From positions 186,001 through 250,000 of the forward strand of contig NZ_JADPJH010000010.1 in the NCBI RefSeq assembly GCF_023073315.1: a DNA stretch of 64,000 nt. The letters are read 5' to 3'. This document shows, one piece after another, positions 25,550-33,433 of the stretch; the stretch's first letter is position 1, and every line of letters starts with the position of its first letter. Source of the stretch: Bradyrhizobium sp. 1 (GTDB lineage: Bacteria; Pseudomonadota; Alphaproteobacteria; Rhizobiales; Xanthobacteraceae). Made by a program: the position numbers and the translations under genes. The notes below the pieces were generated by a model. It saw only the letters and a list, made by a program, of their open reading frames with translations, ran no database searches and had not been told where the DNA came from.

Positions 25550-26038
25550 ATGCTCGACGGCCTGCGCCAATTCATCGCCGACATTGTAGCTCCCCAGGCC
25601 GGGGATCGCGCATTCGGCGACAGCGACTACCGGCTGGCGGCGACCGCGTTGCTGGTCCACGTGGTTTCGCTGGACGGCCAGCCGACCGCGGCGGAGCAGC
25701 GCAAGCTGCATAGCCTGATCGAAAGCCATTTTGGGCTCGATCACGGCACCGCCGACCGCCTGATCGCGGATGCCACAGAGGTCGAAGGTGAGGCGGTCGA
25801 CCTCTATCATTTCACCAGCGTCATCATGCGCTCGCTCGACGAAGCGGGTCGCAAACGCATCGTCCAGATGATGTGGGAGCTGGTCTATGCCGATGGCCAG
25901 GTCTCCGAGTTCGAGGACAATGTCGTCTGGCGCGCCTCCGACCTGCTGGGGATTGCTCAGCGCGACCGGATCGACCTGAAGCATGCCGTCGCGGACCGTG
26001 CCGGCGGTCAGGTCAAGGACGGCGCGGTCGGCGGCTGA
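25550..26038 (+). CDS. TerB-family protein
   Basis: The 162-residue all-helical protein belongs to the TerB (tellurite resistance protein B) family. It shows the paired acidic helices expected: LLVHVVSLDGQPTAAEQRKL near the N-terminus, and WELVYADGQVSEFEDNVVWR near the C-terminus, each with D-x-x-x-x-x-E-type metal-binding residues. TerB-like domains are widespread and are not by themselves evidence for tellurite resistance; no other ter genes are nearby. The ATG follows AGGAC. A consensus -10 box, TATAAT, lies at 25496-25501, about 50 bases before the start. It stands alone, after a family A palindrome. Confidence 0.85.
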   Translation: MLDGLRQFIADIVAPQAGDRAFGDSDYRLAATALLVHVVSLDGQPTAAEQRKLHSLIESHFGLDHGTADRLIADATEVEGEAVDLYHFTSVIMRSLDEAGRKRIVQMMWELVYADGQVSEFEDNVVWRASDLLGIAQRDRIDLKHAVADRAGGQVKDGAVGG

Positions 26039-26249
26039 GCTGCGCTGAGGTGGCCTATTGCCGGTTGTACGGGCCACATGACGAAACTTTAATGTGCCTC
26101 CTGATCGGCCGGGTTCCGAATTCCCCTGTAAATTCGGGGGTTTCCTGGTCTCCCTGTCGCGCGCTCAGACGGCTATGCCGCCAACGCCGCTTGCCTGTCG
26201 CGCACGGCCTATGCTCTCGTTCCGCTATTACGGGCCAAAAAACTTCAAT

Positions 26250-26277
26250 TCAAGAGACTTGGATCAAGAGACTTGGA
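26250..26277. repeat. Two 14-base tandem repeats before a start codon
   Basis: The unit TCAAGAGACTTGGA occurs twice in a row and ends two bases before the GTG start of the SDR gene. The AAGAGA within the second unit may be its only ribosome-binding site. Confidence 0.85.
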
Positions 26278-26279
26278 TC

Positions 26280-27059
26280 GTGACTGAGCGGGTAACGTTG
26301 ATCACCGGTGCGTCGGCGGGCATCGGCACGGAGCTGGCGCGTGTGTTCGCCGCCAACGGACATCGTCTCGCGCTGACGGCGCGACGGGCGGACCGCCTGG
26401 AGGCGCTCGCAAATGAGCTCGCCGCCAAGGGCGGCAAGAAGCCGATCGTGATCGCCTGCGATCTCCAGGAAGCCGACGCCGGCGACAAGATCGCGGCTGC
26501 GCTTGCTGCCGAAGGCGTCGAGCTCGACAATCTCGTCAACAATGCCGGCTTTGGCGCATTTGGCGACGCCATCGAGTGCGACCGTGCCGCGCAGCTCGGC
26601 ATCGTCGATGTCAACGTCCGGGCGCTGACGGATCTGTCGCTGCGCTTTGCCGATCAGCTGATCAGGAACAAGGGCGGTCTTCTCAATGTCGGATCCGTGG
26701 CCGGCTTTCTGCCCGGCCCCGGCATGGCCGTCTATTACGCGTCCAAGGCCTATGTGATTTCCTTCACCGAGGCCTTGCGCGCGGAGCTCGCGCCGCGCGG
26801 TGTTCGTGTCACCGTACTTTGCCCGGGTCCGGTGCCCACTGAATTCCAGGCGCGCGCCGGTGTCGGGTCCGGACATAATACCGCCCTGCTCAACGTTCCT
26901 GCCGCCGACGTCGCTCGACAGGCCTATCGTGGCCTGATGGCCAACAAACGGGCAGTGCTGCCGGGTCTCGGCATCAAGATTGTGCCGTTTGCGCTGCGCT
27001 TCTTTCCGCGCGGCTTCATCCTGTCCGCTACCAGCCGGTTCCAGCGGCAGCGGCAGTAA
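26280..27059 (+). CDS. Short-chain dehydrogenase/reductase (SDR), DltE-like
   Basis: This 259-residue classical SDR has the cofactor motif TGASAGIG near the N-terminus, the NNAG motif (LVNNAGFGAFG), the catalytic Ser in VGSVAGF and the YxxxK motif in YYASKAYV. The pattern ARRADRLEALA after the second strand favours NADP(H). Substrate is unknown; homologues are annotated simply as NAD(P)-dependent oxidoreductases. I place the start at GTG 26280 because the cofactor motif then begins at about residue 8; there is no in-frame ATG nearby. The start is immediately preceded by two 14-base tandem repeats. The C-terminus is basic (SATSRFQRQRQ). Confidence 0.88.
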   Translation: MTERVTLITGASAGIGTELARVFAANGHRLALTARRADRLEALANELAAKGGKKPIVIACDLQEADAGDKIAAALAAEGVELDNLVNNAGFGAFGDAIECDRAAQLGIVDVNVRALTDLSLRFADQLIRNKGGLLNVGSVAGFLPGPGMAVYYASKAYVISFTEALRAELAPRGVRVTVLCPGPVPTEFQARAGVGSGHNTALLNVPAADVARQAYRGLMANKRAVLPGLGIKIVPFALRFFPRGFILSATSRFQRQRQ

Positions 27060-27113
27060 AGAACGCTCGAAGCCTCCGCAGTGGCCCGGGGCTTGCTTCA
27101 GTATCGGTGCGTG

Positions 27114-27129
27114 TGTGCGCGAACTCACA
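27114..27129. promoter_or_regulatory. Possible CRP-like site
   Basis: TGTGCGCGAACTCACA agrees with TGTGA-N6-TCACA at nine of ten positions and ends 59 bases before the glutamine amidotransferase start. It is embedded in GT-rich sequence, so chance is harder to exclude than for the other sites. Confidence 0.35.
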
Positions 27130-27188
27130 CGATGTTAACCAGCGTTTAGCTAAGCTGATGAACTGAACCGATAGCACTCGCAGAGGCC

Positions 27189-27983
27189 ATGTCGTTCCGG
27201 ACGGACAGATTTGGTGGCGCAGAAGTGGTGCCCTTCCCCAGAAGGACGTCAAGCGCGGCCGCCTCCGAAACCCAGTTGCCGGTTCTCATCATCCTGCATC
27301 AGGAATCCTCGACGCCCGGCCGCGTCGGCAATGCGCTTCGCGCACTCGGCCATCGTCTCGATATCCGCCGTCCCCGCTTCGGTGATCCCCTGCCCGAGAC
27401 GCTCGACCGGCATGCCGGCGCCGTGGTCTTCGGCGGCCCGATGAGCGCGAACGATCCCGACGACTACGTCCGCCGCGAGATCGACTGGATCGAAATTCCG
27501 CTCCGCGAACAGCGGCCGTTCCTCGGCATCTGCCTGGGTGCGCAGATGCTGGCGATGCAGTTGGGGGCGCGTGTCGCGCCGCATGCGCAGGCGCTGACCC
27601 AGATCGGCTACTACCCGATCCGCCCAACCGCTGCCGGACACGCGCTCTGCCCGGACTGGCCGGCGCAGGTCTATCACTGGCATCGCGAGGGATTTGAGCT
27701 GCCGACCGGCGCCGAATTGCTGGCCGAAGGCGATGATTTTCCGATCCAGGCCTATCGGACCGGCAATGCCTTCGGCGTGCAGTTTCATCCGGACGTGACC
27801 TACGCGATGATGCATTGCTGGACCACGCGCGGCTATGACGGCCTCAGCGCGCCCGGTGCGCGCGAGCGGCATCATCATTTCGCGGATCGCGCCGTCTACG
27901 ACGCCGCGGAACGCGCTTGGCTCGATCATTTCATCGACGGCTGGCTGGCGCACCGGCCGGTGCTGGCGCAAGCCGCCGAGTAA
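27189..27983 (+). CDS. Class I glutamine amidotransferase-like protein
   Basis: The 264-residue product is a stand-alone GATase1 protein of the GMP-synthase-glutaminase-like group. The nucleophilic Cys lies in GICLGAQML and the catalytic His in VQFHPDV. The residue after the His-Pro pair, usually Glu in the catalytic triad, is Asp here. Residues 1-35 are an extra, basic, low-complexity leader before the first strand (VLIILHQESSTPGR). These proteins remove ammonia from glutamine or, in stand-alone relatives, act on gamma-glutamyl compounds; the acceptor is unknown. The start has GAGG upstream and a possible CRP-like site at 27114-27129. A four-unit tandem repeat follows the stop codon. Confidence 0.85.
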   Translation: MSFRTDRFGGAEVVPFPRRTSSAAASETQLPVLIILHQESSTPGRVGNALRALGHRLDIRRPRFGDPLPETLDRHAGAVVFGGPMSANDPDDYVRREIDWIEIPLREQRPFLGICLGAQMLAMQLGARVAPHAQALTQIGYYPIRPTAAGHALCPDWPAQVYHWHREGFELPTGAELLAEGDDFPIQAYRTGNAFGVQFHPDVTYAMMHCWTTRGYDGLSAPGARERHHHFADRAVYDAAERAWLDHFIDGWLAHRPVLAQAAE

Positions 27984-27994
27984 TCGCGCCTTCG

Positions 27995-28046
27995 CGCAGA
28001 TCCTTGGCGCAGATGCTTGGCGCAGGTCCCTGGCGCAAGCCCTTGC
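27995..28046. repeat. Four tandem 13-base repeats
   Basis: The units are CGCAGATCCTTGG, CGCAGATGCTTGG, CGCAGGTCCCTGG and CGCAAGCCCTTGC, running head to tail between the amidotransferase stop codon and the enoyl-CoA hydratase start (28122). The period of 13 argues against a coding origin. Confidence 0.9.
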
Positions 28047-28121
28047 CTCATCCCTGAATATGCTAGGCTCGCTGCCAACGAGCGCGCGCGAACGCGTGCC
28101 GGCAAACAAAGGGAGAGCGCG

Positions 28122-28934
28122 ATGGTCTATGAGCACATTCTCTATGACGTCAGCGACAAGGTCGCGACCATCACGCTCAATCGCCCTGATCGCATGAATG
28201 CGTGGACGCCGATCATGGAGCGCGACGTGCGCCACGCGATGGAAGCGTCAAGCACTGATGACAATGTCCGCGTCATCGTGCTCACAGGCGCGGGCCGCGG
28301 CTTCTGCGCCGGCGCCGACATGGATGCGCTGAAAGGACTCGATCCCAACGACGTCAGGCGCGCATCGCATTTGCCGCCCTTCGACATGAACCGCCGGCCG
28401 GACTGGCAGACGCGCTACGGCTTCTATCCATCGATTGGAAAGCCCGTCATCGCCATGCTCAACGGCGCGACGGCCGGCATCGGTCTTGTCCACGCGCTCT
28501 ATTGCGACCTGCGCTTTGCCGCCGACAACACCGTCTTCACGACAGCCTTCGCGCGGCGCGGGTTGATCGCCGAGCATGGCATGTCCTGGATGCTGCCGCA
28601 CATCGTCGGCCACGCCAATGCGATGGATTTGCTGCTCTCGGCCCGCCGCGTTTCGAGCGAGGAGGCGCTGCGGATCGGGCTGGTCAACCGGCTCTGCTCG
28701 CCCGAGAAGCTGCGCGAGGAGACCTATGCCTATGCGCGCGATCTCGCGGACATGGTTTCTCCGAGCGCGATGGCCGTGATCAAGCGGCAGCTTTACGAGG
28801 TTCCGTTCCAGACCCTGGCCGAGGCGACGATCGAGGCGAACAGGGAGATGATGGTGGCGTTGAACGGGAGTGATTTCCGGGAGGGGGTCGCGAGCTTCAT
28901 GGAGAAGCGGCCGCCGCGGTTTACGGGGAAGTAG
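28122..28934 (+). CDS. Enoyl-CoA hydratase/isomerase family protein
   Basis: The 270-residue protein is a crotonase-fold enzyme, expected to hydrate or isomerise an acyl-CoA double bond. It starts at ATG 28122 after GGGAGAG. The fold landmarks are VATITLNRPDRMNAW (about 14-28), the oxyanion-hole strand RGFCAGADMDAL, and KPVIAMLNGATAGIG. The second catalytic acid is expected in the loop containing TTAFARRGLIAEHG, where Glu in the last part fits the classical site. C-terminal ISPEKL-like spacing is normal. It is an isolated gene, with tRNA-Ala on the opposite strand downstream. Whether it serves fatty-acid oxidation or another pathway is unclear. Confidence 0.92.
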   Translation: MVYEHILYDVSDKVATITLNRPDRMNAWTPIMERDVRHAMEASSTDDNVRVIVLTGAGRGFCAGADMDALKGLDPNDVRRASHLPPFDMNRRPDWQTRYGFYPSIGKPVIAMLNGATAGIGLVHALYCDLRFAADNTVFTTAFARRGLIAEHGMSWMLPHIVGHANAMDLLLSARRVSSEEALRIGLVNRLCSPEKLREETYAYARDLADMVSPSAMAVIKRQLYEVPFQTLAEATIEANREMMVALNGSDFREGVASFMEKRPPRFTGK

Positions 28935-28986
28935 GGGATTTTTTAGAGGAGACAGTCCGTCTTCGCCCTGCGGGCTTCGCCGGACA

Positions 28987-29047
28987 CCACGCTTTACCCT
29001 TCGGGCTCCCCGTGGCTGCGCCACGCGTAGCGCCGAAGGGCGAAGCG

Positions 29048-29050
<3 letters not shown>
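28987..29050. repeat. Inverted repeat abutting the tRNA-Ala 3' end
   Basis: The arms CCACGCTTTACCCTTCGG (28987-29004) and CCGAAGGGCGAAGCGTGG (29033-29050) pair at 16 of 18 positions. The enclosed loop holds a second small stem, CGTGG / CCACG. The right arm includes the three bases encoding the tRNA CCA end. On the tRNA strand the structure follows the gene directly and could stop transcription or guide 3' processing. Confidence 0.8.
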
Positions 29051-29123
<73 letters not shown>

Positions 29124-29292
29124 TTTGCTGGCCGCTCTGGTCAATGCGGCCGACAACCGGGCGCCATTTAAGTCCCCGGCAAGGTCAAGTCAAGGACGGG
29201 AGTAACCCGGTTTTAGCCATCTGGGCACCGACTTCCCTTGTTTGGACCGGGGGGAACCGATATCTAGCAAAAGGCGTCAATCCTGACCGCAT

Positions 29293-29340
29293 CCAGAGTT
29301 TTCAAAAGCCAGAGTCTTCAAAAGCCAGGTCGTCAAAAAT
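29293..29340. repeat. Three tandem 16-base repeats before the yggT start
   Basis: The units CCAGAGTTTTCAAAAG, CCAGAGTCTTCAAAAG and CCAGGTCGTCAAAAAT end one base before the ATG of the YggT gene at 29342. They replace any normal ribosome-binding site in the leader. Confidence 0.9.
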
Positions 29341-29341
29341 C

Positions 29342-29632
29342 ATGCGTGCCGTTCTCGACATCGTCATCATCGTGCTCGATCTCTATGTCTGGCTGCTGAT
29401 CGCCTCCGCGATCCTGTCCTGGCTGATCGCCTTCAACGTCGTCAACACCCGCAACCAGTTCGTTTCGGCGGTGGCGGAGTTCCTGTACCGGATCACCGAA
29501 CCGGTGCTCGCGCCGATTCGCAATTTCCTGCCGAGCCTCGGCGGCCTCGACATCTCGCCGATCATCCTGATCCTGCTGATCATGTTCATCGAGCGGGTGA
29601 TCCTGTATTACATCTACCCGAACGTGATCTGA
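29342..29632 (+). CDS. YggT family membrane protein
   Basis: The 96-residue protein is a small integral membrane protein of the YggT family (Ycf19-like), with two hydrophobic segments (about 3-28 and 68-92). Between them lies the family signature FLYRITEPVLAPIRNFLPS and LGGLDISPIILIL. The family is linked to membrane or septum organisation and to osmotic tolerance, without a defined biochemistry. It begins directly after three 16-base tandem repeats. The yggT-DUF167-folD order seen here suggests one operon, since the gaps are 15 and 1 bases. Confidence 0.92.
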   Translation: MRAVLDIVIIVLDLYVWLLIASAILSWLIAFNVVNTRNQFVSAVAEFLYRITEPVLAPIRNFLPSLGGLDISPIILILLIMFIERVILYYIYPNVI

Positions 29633-29647
29633 GCAGGCTGGAGCGCC

Positions 29648-29986
29648 TTGGTTGCCAACAAGGAACCTTGGCGCTATTCGGCCGCAGGAATCAGCATCGC
29701 GCTGCGGGTGACGCCGCGCGGCGGCCGCGACGACATCGACGGGATCGAACAACTGGCCGATGGCCGCAGCGTGCTCAAGGTGCGGGTGCGCGCGATCGCC
29801 GATGGCGGCGAGGCCAACAAGGCAGTTTTAGTGCTGCTGGCGAAATCTCTTGGTGTCCCCAAGGCCAGCGTCAAACTGCTATCCGGTGCCACCTCGCGGC
29901 TGAAGCAGATCGCCGTCGACGGCGATCCGGCGCGGCTTGGCGAAGCCCTGCGCAAACTTGCCAAATCAACAGACCAGGGGAACTGA
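29648..29986 (+). CDS. DUF167 (YggU) family protein
   Basis: This 112-residue protein is the small DUF167/YggU domain, a soluble alpha/beta fold of unknown function that frequently accompanies yggT. Landmarks are [10 protein letters not shown] (about 19-28), [18 protein letters not shown] with the conserved Gly-Glu-Ala-Asn-Lys run (about 55-60), and [16 protein letters not shown]. The start is a TTG at 29648 with GGAG four bases upstream, because no ATG precedes the conserved fold. The gene ends one base before folD begins, so the two are co-transcribed and perhaps translationally coupled. Confidence 0.9.
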   Translation: MVANKEPWRYSAAGISIALRVTPRGGRDDIDGIEQLADGRSVLKVRVRAIADGGEANKAVLVLLAKSLGVPKASVKLLSGATSRLKQIAVDGDPARLGEALRKLAKSTDQGN

Positions 29987-29987
29987 C

Positions 29988-30872
29988 ATGACCGCCAAAA
30001 TCATCGATGGAAAAGTCATCGCTGCGGAACTCCGTGGCCGCGTCGCTGACGAGGTCGCCCGCGTCAAGCGCGAGCACAATCTGGTGCCAGGGCTCGCGGT
30101 CGTGCTGGTCGGCAACGACCCCGCCAGCGAAGTCTATGTTCGCTCCAAGCATACTCAGACGCAGGCCGCCGGCATGGCCTCGTTCGAGCACAAGCTGCCG
30201 GCCGACGTCTCGCAAGGAGACCTGCTGGCGGTCGTGGCCAAGCTCAACCGCGATCCCGCCGTGCACGGCATCCTCGTGCAATTGCCGCTGCCGAAGGGCC
30301 TGAACACCGAGGCCGTCATCAACGCCATCGATCCCGCCAAGGATGTCGACGGGCTGCATCCGAACAATGCCGGCCGGCTCGCCGGCGGTTTCGAGGCGCT
30401 ATCGCCTTGCACCCCGCTCGGCTCGATCATCCTGGCCAAGTGCGTGCACGCCTCGCTCGAAGGCATGAACGCCATCGTCATCGGCCGCTCCAACCTCGTC
30501 GGCCGTCCGCTGGTGCAGTTGCTGCTGAATGAGAACGCCACGGTGACGATCGCGCATTCGCGCTCGCGCGATCTGCCCGGGCTCGTGAAGCGCGCCGACC
30601 TCGTCTATGCCGCGGTCGGCAAGCCCGAGATGGTGCGCGGTGACTGGCTGAAGCCGGGCGCGACCGTGATCGACATCGGCATCAATCGCATTCCGAAAGA
30701 GGATGGCAAGACGCGGTTGGTCGGTGACGTCGCCTATCAGGAGGCGCTCAGCGTCGCCGGTGCGATCACGCCGGTGCCCGGTGGCGTCGGCCAGATGACG
30801 GTGGCGTGCCTGCTGGTGAATACGTTGCGTGCGGCGTGTGCGATTGCAGGTCTGCCGAAGCCGGCGGTGTAA
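29988..30872 (+). CDS. folD: Bifunctional methylenetetrahydrofolate dehydrogenase/cyclohydrolase
   Basis: FolD converts 5,10-methylene-THF to 10-formyl-THF, supplying one-carbon units for purines and formyl-Met-tRNA. The 294-residue length is normal. The start at ATG 29988 follows AGGGGAA. Typical segments are [14 protein letters not shown] with the catalytic lysine, [18 protein letters not shown], the NADP-binding [12 protein letters not shown], and the C-terminal [12 protein letters not shown]. The protein is cytoplasmic. It is the last gene of a yggT-DUF167-folD operon. A large perfect inverted repeat follows it and separates it from the convergent ppa gene. Confidence 0.98.
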   Translation: MTAKIIDGKVIAAELRGRVADEVARVKREHNLVPGLAVVLVGNDPASEVYVRSKHTQTQAAGMASFEHKLPADVSQGDLLAVVAKLNRDPAVHGILVQLPLPKGLNTEAVINAIDPAKDVDGLHPNNAGRLAGGFEALSPCTPLGSIILAKCVHASLEGMNAIVIGRSNLVGRPLVQLLLNENATVTIAHSRSRDLPGLVKRADLVYAAVGKPEMVRGDWLKPGATVIDIGINRIPKEDGKTRLVGDVAYQEALSVAGAITPVPGGVGQMTVACLLVNTLRAACAIAGLPKPAV

Positions 30873-30882
30873 GTTTTCTTCA

Positions 30883-31014
30883 CCTCGCCCCGCTTGCGGG
30901 GAGAGGTCGGATTGCGAAGCAATCCGGGTGAGGGGGAGTCTCCACGGGGACGGTGAGAGTTGGCTCGCGGAGAGTCCCCCTCACCCCGCCCCTCTCCCCG
31001 CAAGCGGGGCGAGG
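30883..31014. repeat. 132-base nested palindrome between folD and ppa
   Basis: The outer arms (30883-30906 and 30991-31014) are a perfect 24-bp inverted repeat, and each arm is itself nearly palindromic (CCCCGCTTGCGGGG). An inner pair (30927-30943 and 30969-30985) matches at 16 of 17 positions. The element fills the space between two convergent genes and is likely to form a strong RNA or DNA hairpin that ends both transcripts. Confidence 0.92.
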
Positions 31015-31023
31015 GAGAAGAGC

Positions 31024-31560
31024 TTACGCCTTCTTTTTCTTCTCGCGCTCGATGCCTTCGAGGATCAGCTTCTGTGCCTCTTCCGGGCCACCCCAGCGCA
31101 AGATCTTCACCCACTTGCCCGGCTCGAGATCCTTGTAGTGCTCGAAGAAGTGCTGGATCTGCTGCAGCGTGATATCAGGCAGATCGGAGTACGACTTCAC
31201 CTTGTCGTAGCGCTGCGTCAGCTTTGACGACGGCACGGCCAAAATCTTCTCGTCGCCGCCGGCTTCGTCTTCCATCATCAGCACGCCGACTGGACGCACG
31301 CTCATGACGGCGCCGGGGATGATGGCGCGGGTGTTGATGATCAGCACGTCGCAGGGATCGCCGTCATCCGACAACGTGTGCGGGATGAAGCCGTAGTTAC
31401 CGGGGTAACGCATCGGCGTGTACAGGAAGCGGTCCACCACCAGCGTGCCGGCTTCCTTGTCCATCTCGTATTTGATCGGCTCGCCACCCACGGGGACTTC
31501 GATGATGACGTTGACGTCGTGGGGGACGTTTTTCCCGATCGAGACCGCATCGATACGCAT
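31024..31560 (-). CDS. ppa: Inorganic pyrophosphatase (family I)
   Basis: Soluble family-I pyrophosphatase hydrolyses PPi to phosphate, pulling biosynthetic reactions forward. The 178-residue protein is typical of the bacterial hexameric enzyme. It has the substrate and metal sites in [14 protein letters not shown] (about 19-32), [12 protein letters not shown] and the signature DGDPCDVLI with three acidic metal ligands. The C-terminal KKKK stretch is unusual but harmless. ATG 31560 follows GGAG. It converges with folD across a 132-base palindrome and has no operon partner. Confidence 0.98.
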   Translation of the reverse strand: MRIDAVSIGKNVPHDVNVIIEVPVGGEPIKYEMDKEAGTLVVDRFLYTPMRYPGNYGFIPHTLSDDGDPCDVLIINTRAIIPGAVMSVRPVGVLMMEDEAGGDEKILAVPSSKLTQRYDKVKSYSDLPDITLQQIQHFFEHYKDLEPGKWVKILRWGGPEEAQKLILEGIEREKKKKA

Positions 31561-31754
31561 TCAAGGCTCCGTTGTTGCCGAGGTTAAATCGCGCCCGGCA
31601 GCGATTTTGGCGCTGTCATACGCGGGCTTGGCCCGCCAATCCATCGTGTTTTTGTGAAATAATGAATCCCGCGATCACCGGCTCAAGAGGCAACGGTATC
31701 GACGGATGGGAAGCGCTGCCGACCAAGCTTTCAGCAGCTCAATTGGTCCAAACC

Positions 31755-32264
31755 TTAATTGGTCCAGGCGAAGGCAACCTTGTCGAGCGACTTCGGCCCG
31801 AAACGCTCCGAGGAGCGCGCCACCATGCGGCCGCCCAGGGCCCGGTAGAACTCGGTGGCGGGATCGTTGTCCGAGAGCGCCCACACCACCATGCTCTTCA
31901 AACCGCTCTGCATCAGGTCGCGGCGGGCGGCCGTGAACAGGCGACGGCCGAAGCCGAGACCCTGAAACTCGGGGCGCAGGTAAAGCTCGTAGATCTCGCC
32001 GTCGAAATGCAGGCTGCGCGCGCGGTTGCGACCATAGTTCGCATAACCGGCGATCTTGTCGCCGAACACCAGTACGCTGACGCGGCTGCCCTTGCGGATC
32101 GCACTGTCCCACCACTGCGGGCCGCGGCGGTTGATCAGCTTCTCCAGCTCGCCGCCGGGAATGATACCCTGATAGGCGGAGCGCCAGGCTTCGTCATGGG
32201 TCGATGCCACCGCAGTTGCATCTGCGGCTTTGGCCGGCCGGACCTCGATCAGGGTTGTGCTCAT
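31755..32264 (-). CDS. GNAT family N-acetyltransferase
   Basis: The 169-residue protein has the GNAT acetyl-CoA-dependent acetyltransferase fold. The acetyl-CoA-binding motif A is ELYLRPEFQGLGFGRRLF (a Q/RxxGxG/A pattern), preceded by the strand YGRNRARSLHFDGEI. The C-terminal DNDPATEFYRALGG is the usual motif B. The acceptor is unknown and could be a small amine, an amino acid or a protein. I place the start at ATG 32264; the frame is open upstream to 32300 but has no other good start. It has no operon partner, and the 190 bases between it and ppa show no gene. Confidence 0.9.
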   Translation of the reverse strand: MSTTLIEVRPAKAADATAVASTHDEAWRSAYQGIIPGGELEKLINRRGPQWWDSAIRKGSRVSVLVFGDKIAGYANYGRNRARSLHFDGEIYELYLRPEFQGLGFGRRLFTAARRDLMQSGLKSMVVWALSDNDPATEFYRALGGRMVARSSERFGPKSLDKVAFAWTN

Positions 32265-32530
32265 GGGCGCAATCAAACCAAGTCGCCGCGCTGGCGGCAA
32301 GACCTATCGTTAATTATCGGTTAACCTGTGGACTTTCTGCATCAGTATTTTAACCATGTTGTACCGAAAAAAGACAGCACGCCATTTCGAAGGGCACCGG
32401 CCCGCCATGCATCGGTGCAAAACTGCCTCGCAGCAACCAATGAACCGCGATGGCAACGCAGAAAGTCCGCCGATAATGATTCGTTCCGACTAGTTTGGTC
32501 GTCACTCTTCGTGTTCGCCTCCGGCAATTC

Positions 32531-33433
32531 ATGCGGCTCTTCAACACCCTTTTCAGCAGGCTGGCGCTCCTGCCTCTGCTGGCCTTGCTGACCGCGCCGC
32601 CTCTGTGCGCTCAGGTCACGTTCGGTGCATCAGGCGAGGAAGGCGAACCGTTTCGCCGGCAGGAATGGCGCGTGCCGTCGCCGGATACCGACATTGCCGC
32701 GCATGCGCTGCTGTTTCGCCCCGCAGGCGCCGGTCCGTTCCGGCTTGCAGTCATCGCGCATGCCTCGACGCAGAACGTCTTGCGTCGCGCGCAAATGCCG
32801 CGGCCGGAATACCGTGCACTCGCAGCGTTCCTCGTCGCGCGCGGCTTTGCCGTGCTGGTGCCGGAGCGGCTCGGCCATGGTGCGACCGGTGGCCGCTATG
32901 TCGAAGACCAGGGTGGATGCGACGAAGCCGACTATGCGCGCTCGGGCCGTGTGACCGCCGAGCAAGTTTCGCTCGCGGTGGATTTTTTGCGAACGCAGGA
33001 TTTCGCTCGCAAGGATGCCGCGGTTGTGATCGGCCATTCCACTGGCGGCTGGGGCGCACTTGCGCTCGCCAATGCCGACCCGAAGATGATCTCGGCGATC
33101 ACAGTATTCGCGCCGGGGCGCGGCGGCCACGCCAATGATGAGCCGAATCGGATCTGTGCGCCACATACGCTTCTTGCCGCGGCAGCCGGGTTCGGCAAAG
33201 CGGCGCGCATTCCCATCACATGGCTCGTGGCCACCAATGATACTTACTTTGCGCCAAAATTTTCGTTGGACCTGGTCGATGCGTTTCGCGGCAGCGGCGG
33301 CAAGGTCGACTTCCACATGTTGCCGGCAGTGGGCAGCGAGGGGCATTGGATGATCGAGACTGAAGCGGGCGTCAAAGCCGCCAGCAGCGAGCTCGATCGC
33401 GTGCTGAAGCCGGTGGCGGGGAAGAAGCCATGA
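32531..33433 (+). CDS. Secreted alpha/beta hydrolase (dienelactone-hydrolase-like)
   Basis: The 300-residue protein has a Sec signal peptide (residues about 1-26, RLALLPLLALLTAPPLCA) and an alpha/beta hydrolase domain. The nucleophile elbow is GHSTGGWGA, preceded by an N-terminal strand RLAVIAHAS and a possible acid in TWLVATNDTYF; the catalytic His is probably in SEGHWMIE near the C-terminus. Family members resemble dienelactone hydrolases and secreted esterases; the substrate is unknown. The ATG at 32531 is used. Its stop overlaps the next gene start (ATGA), so it is translationally coupled to a DUF2269 gene. Confidence 0.87.
   Translation: MRLFNTLFSRLALLPLLALLTAPPLCAQVTFGASGEEGEPFRRQEWRVPSPDTDIAAHALLFRPAGAGPFRLAVIAHASTQNVLRRAQMPRPEYRALAAFLVARGFAVLVPERLGHGATGGRYVEDQGGCDEADYARSGRVTAEQVSLAVDFLRTQDFARKDAAVVIGHSTGGWGALALANADPKMISAITVFAPGRGGHANDEPNRICAPHTLLAAAAGFGKAARIPITWLVATNDTYFAPKFSLDLVDAFRGSGGKVDFHMLPAVGSEGHWMIETEAGVKAASSELDRVLKPVAGKKP

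Noticed and set aside
25550..26038. Tellurite-resistance cluster
   Set aside because: Only a TerB-like gene occurs; no terC, terD or other ter genes are nearby, so a resistance function is not supported.
26094..26279. Upstream extension of the SDR frame
   Set aside because: The added residues show no SDR character and include tandem repeats; the cofactor motif should be near the N-terminus.
32328..32591. 87-aa plus-strand frame
   Set aside because: It overlaps the start of the well-supported hydrolase gene in another frame and has no good start or domain.
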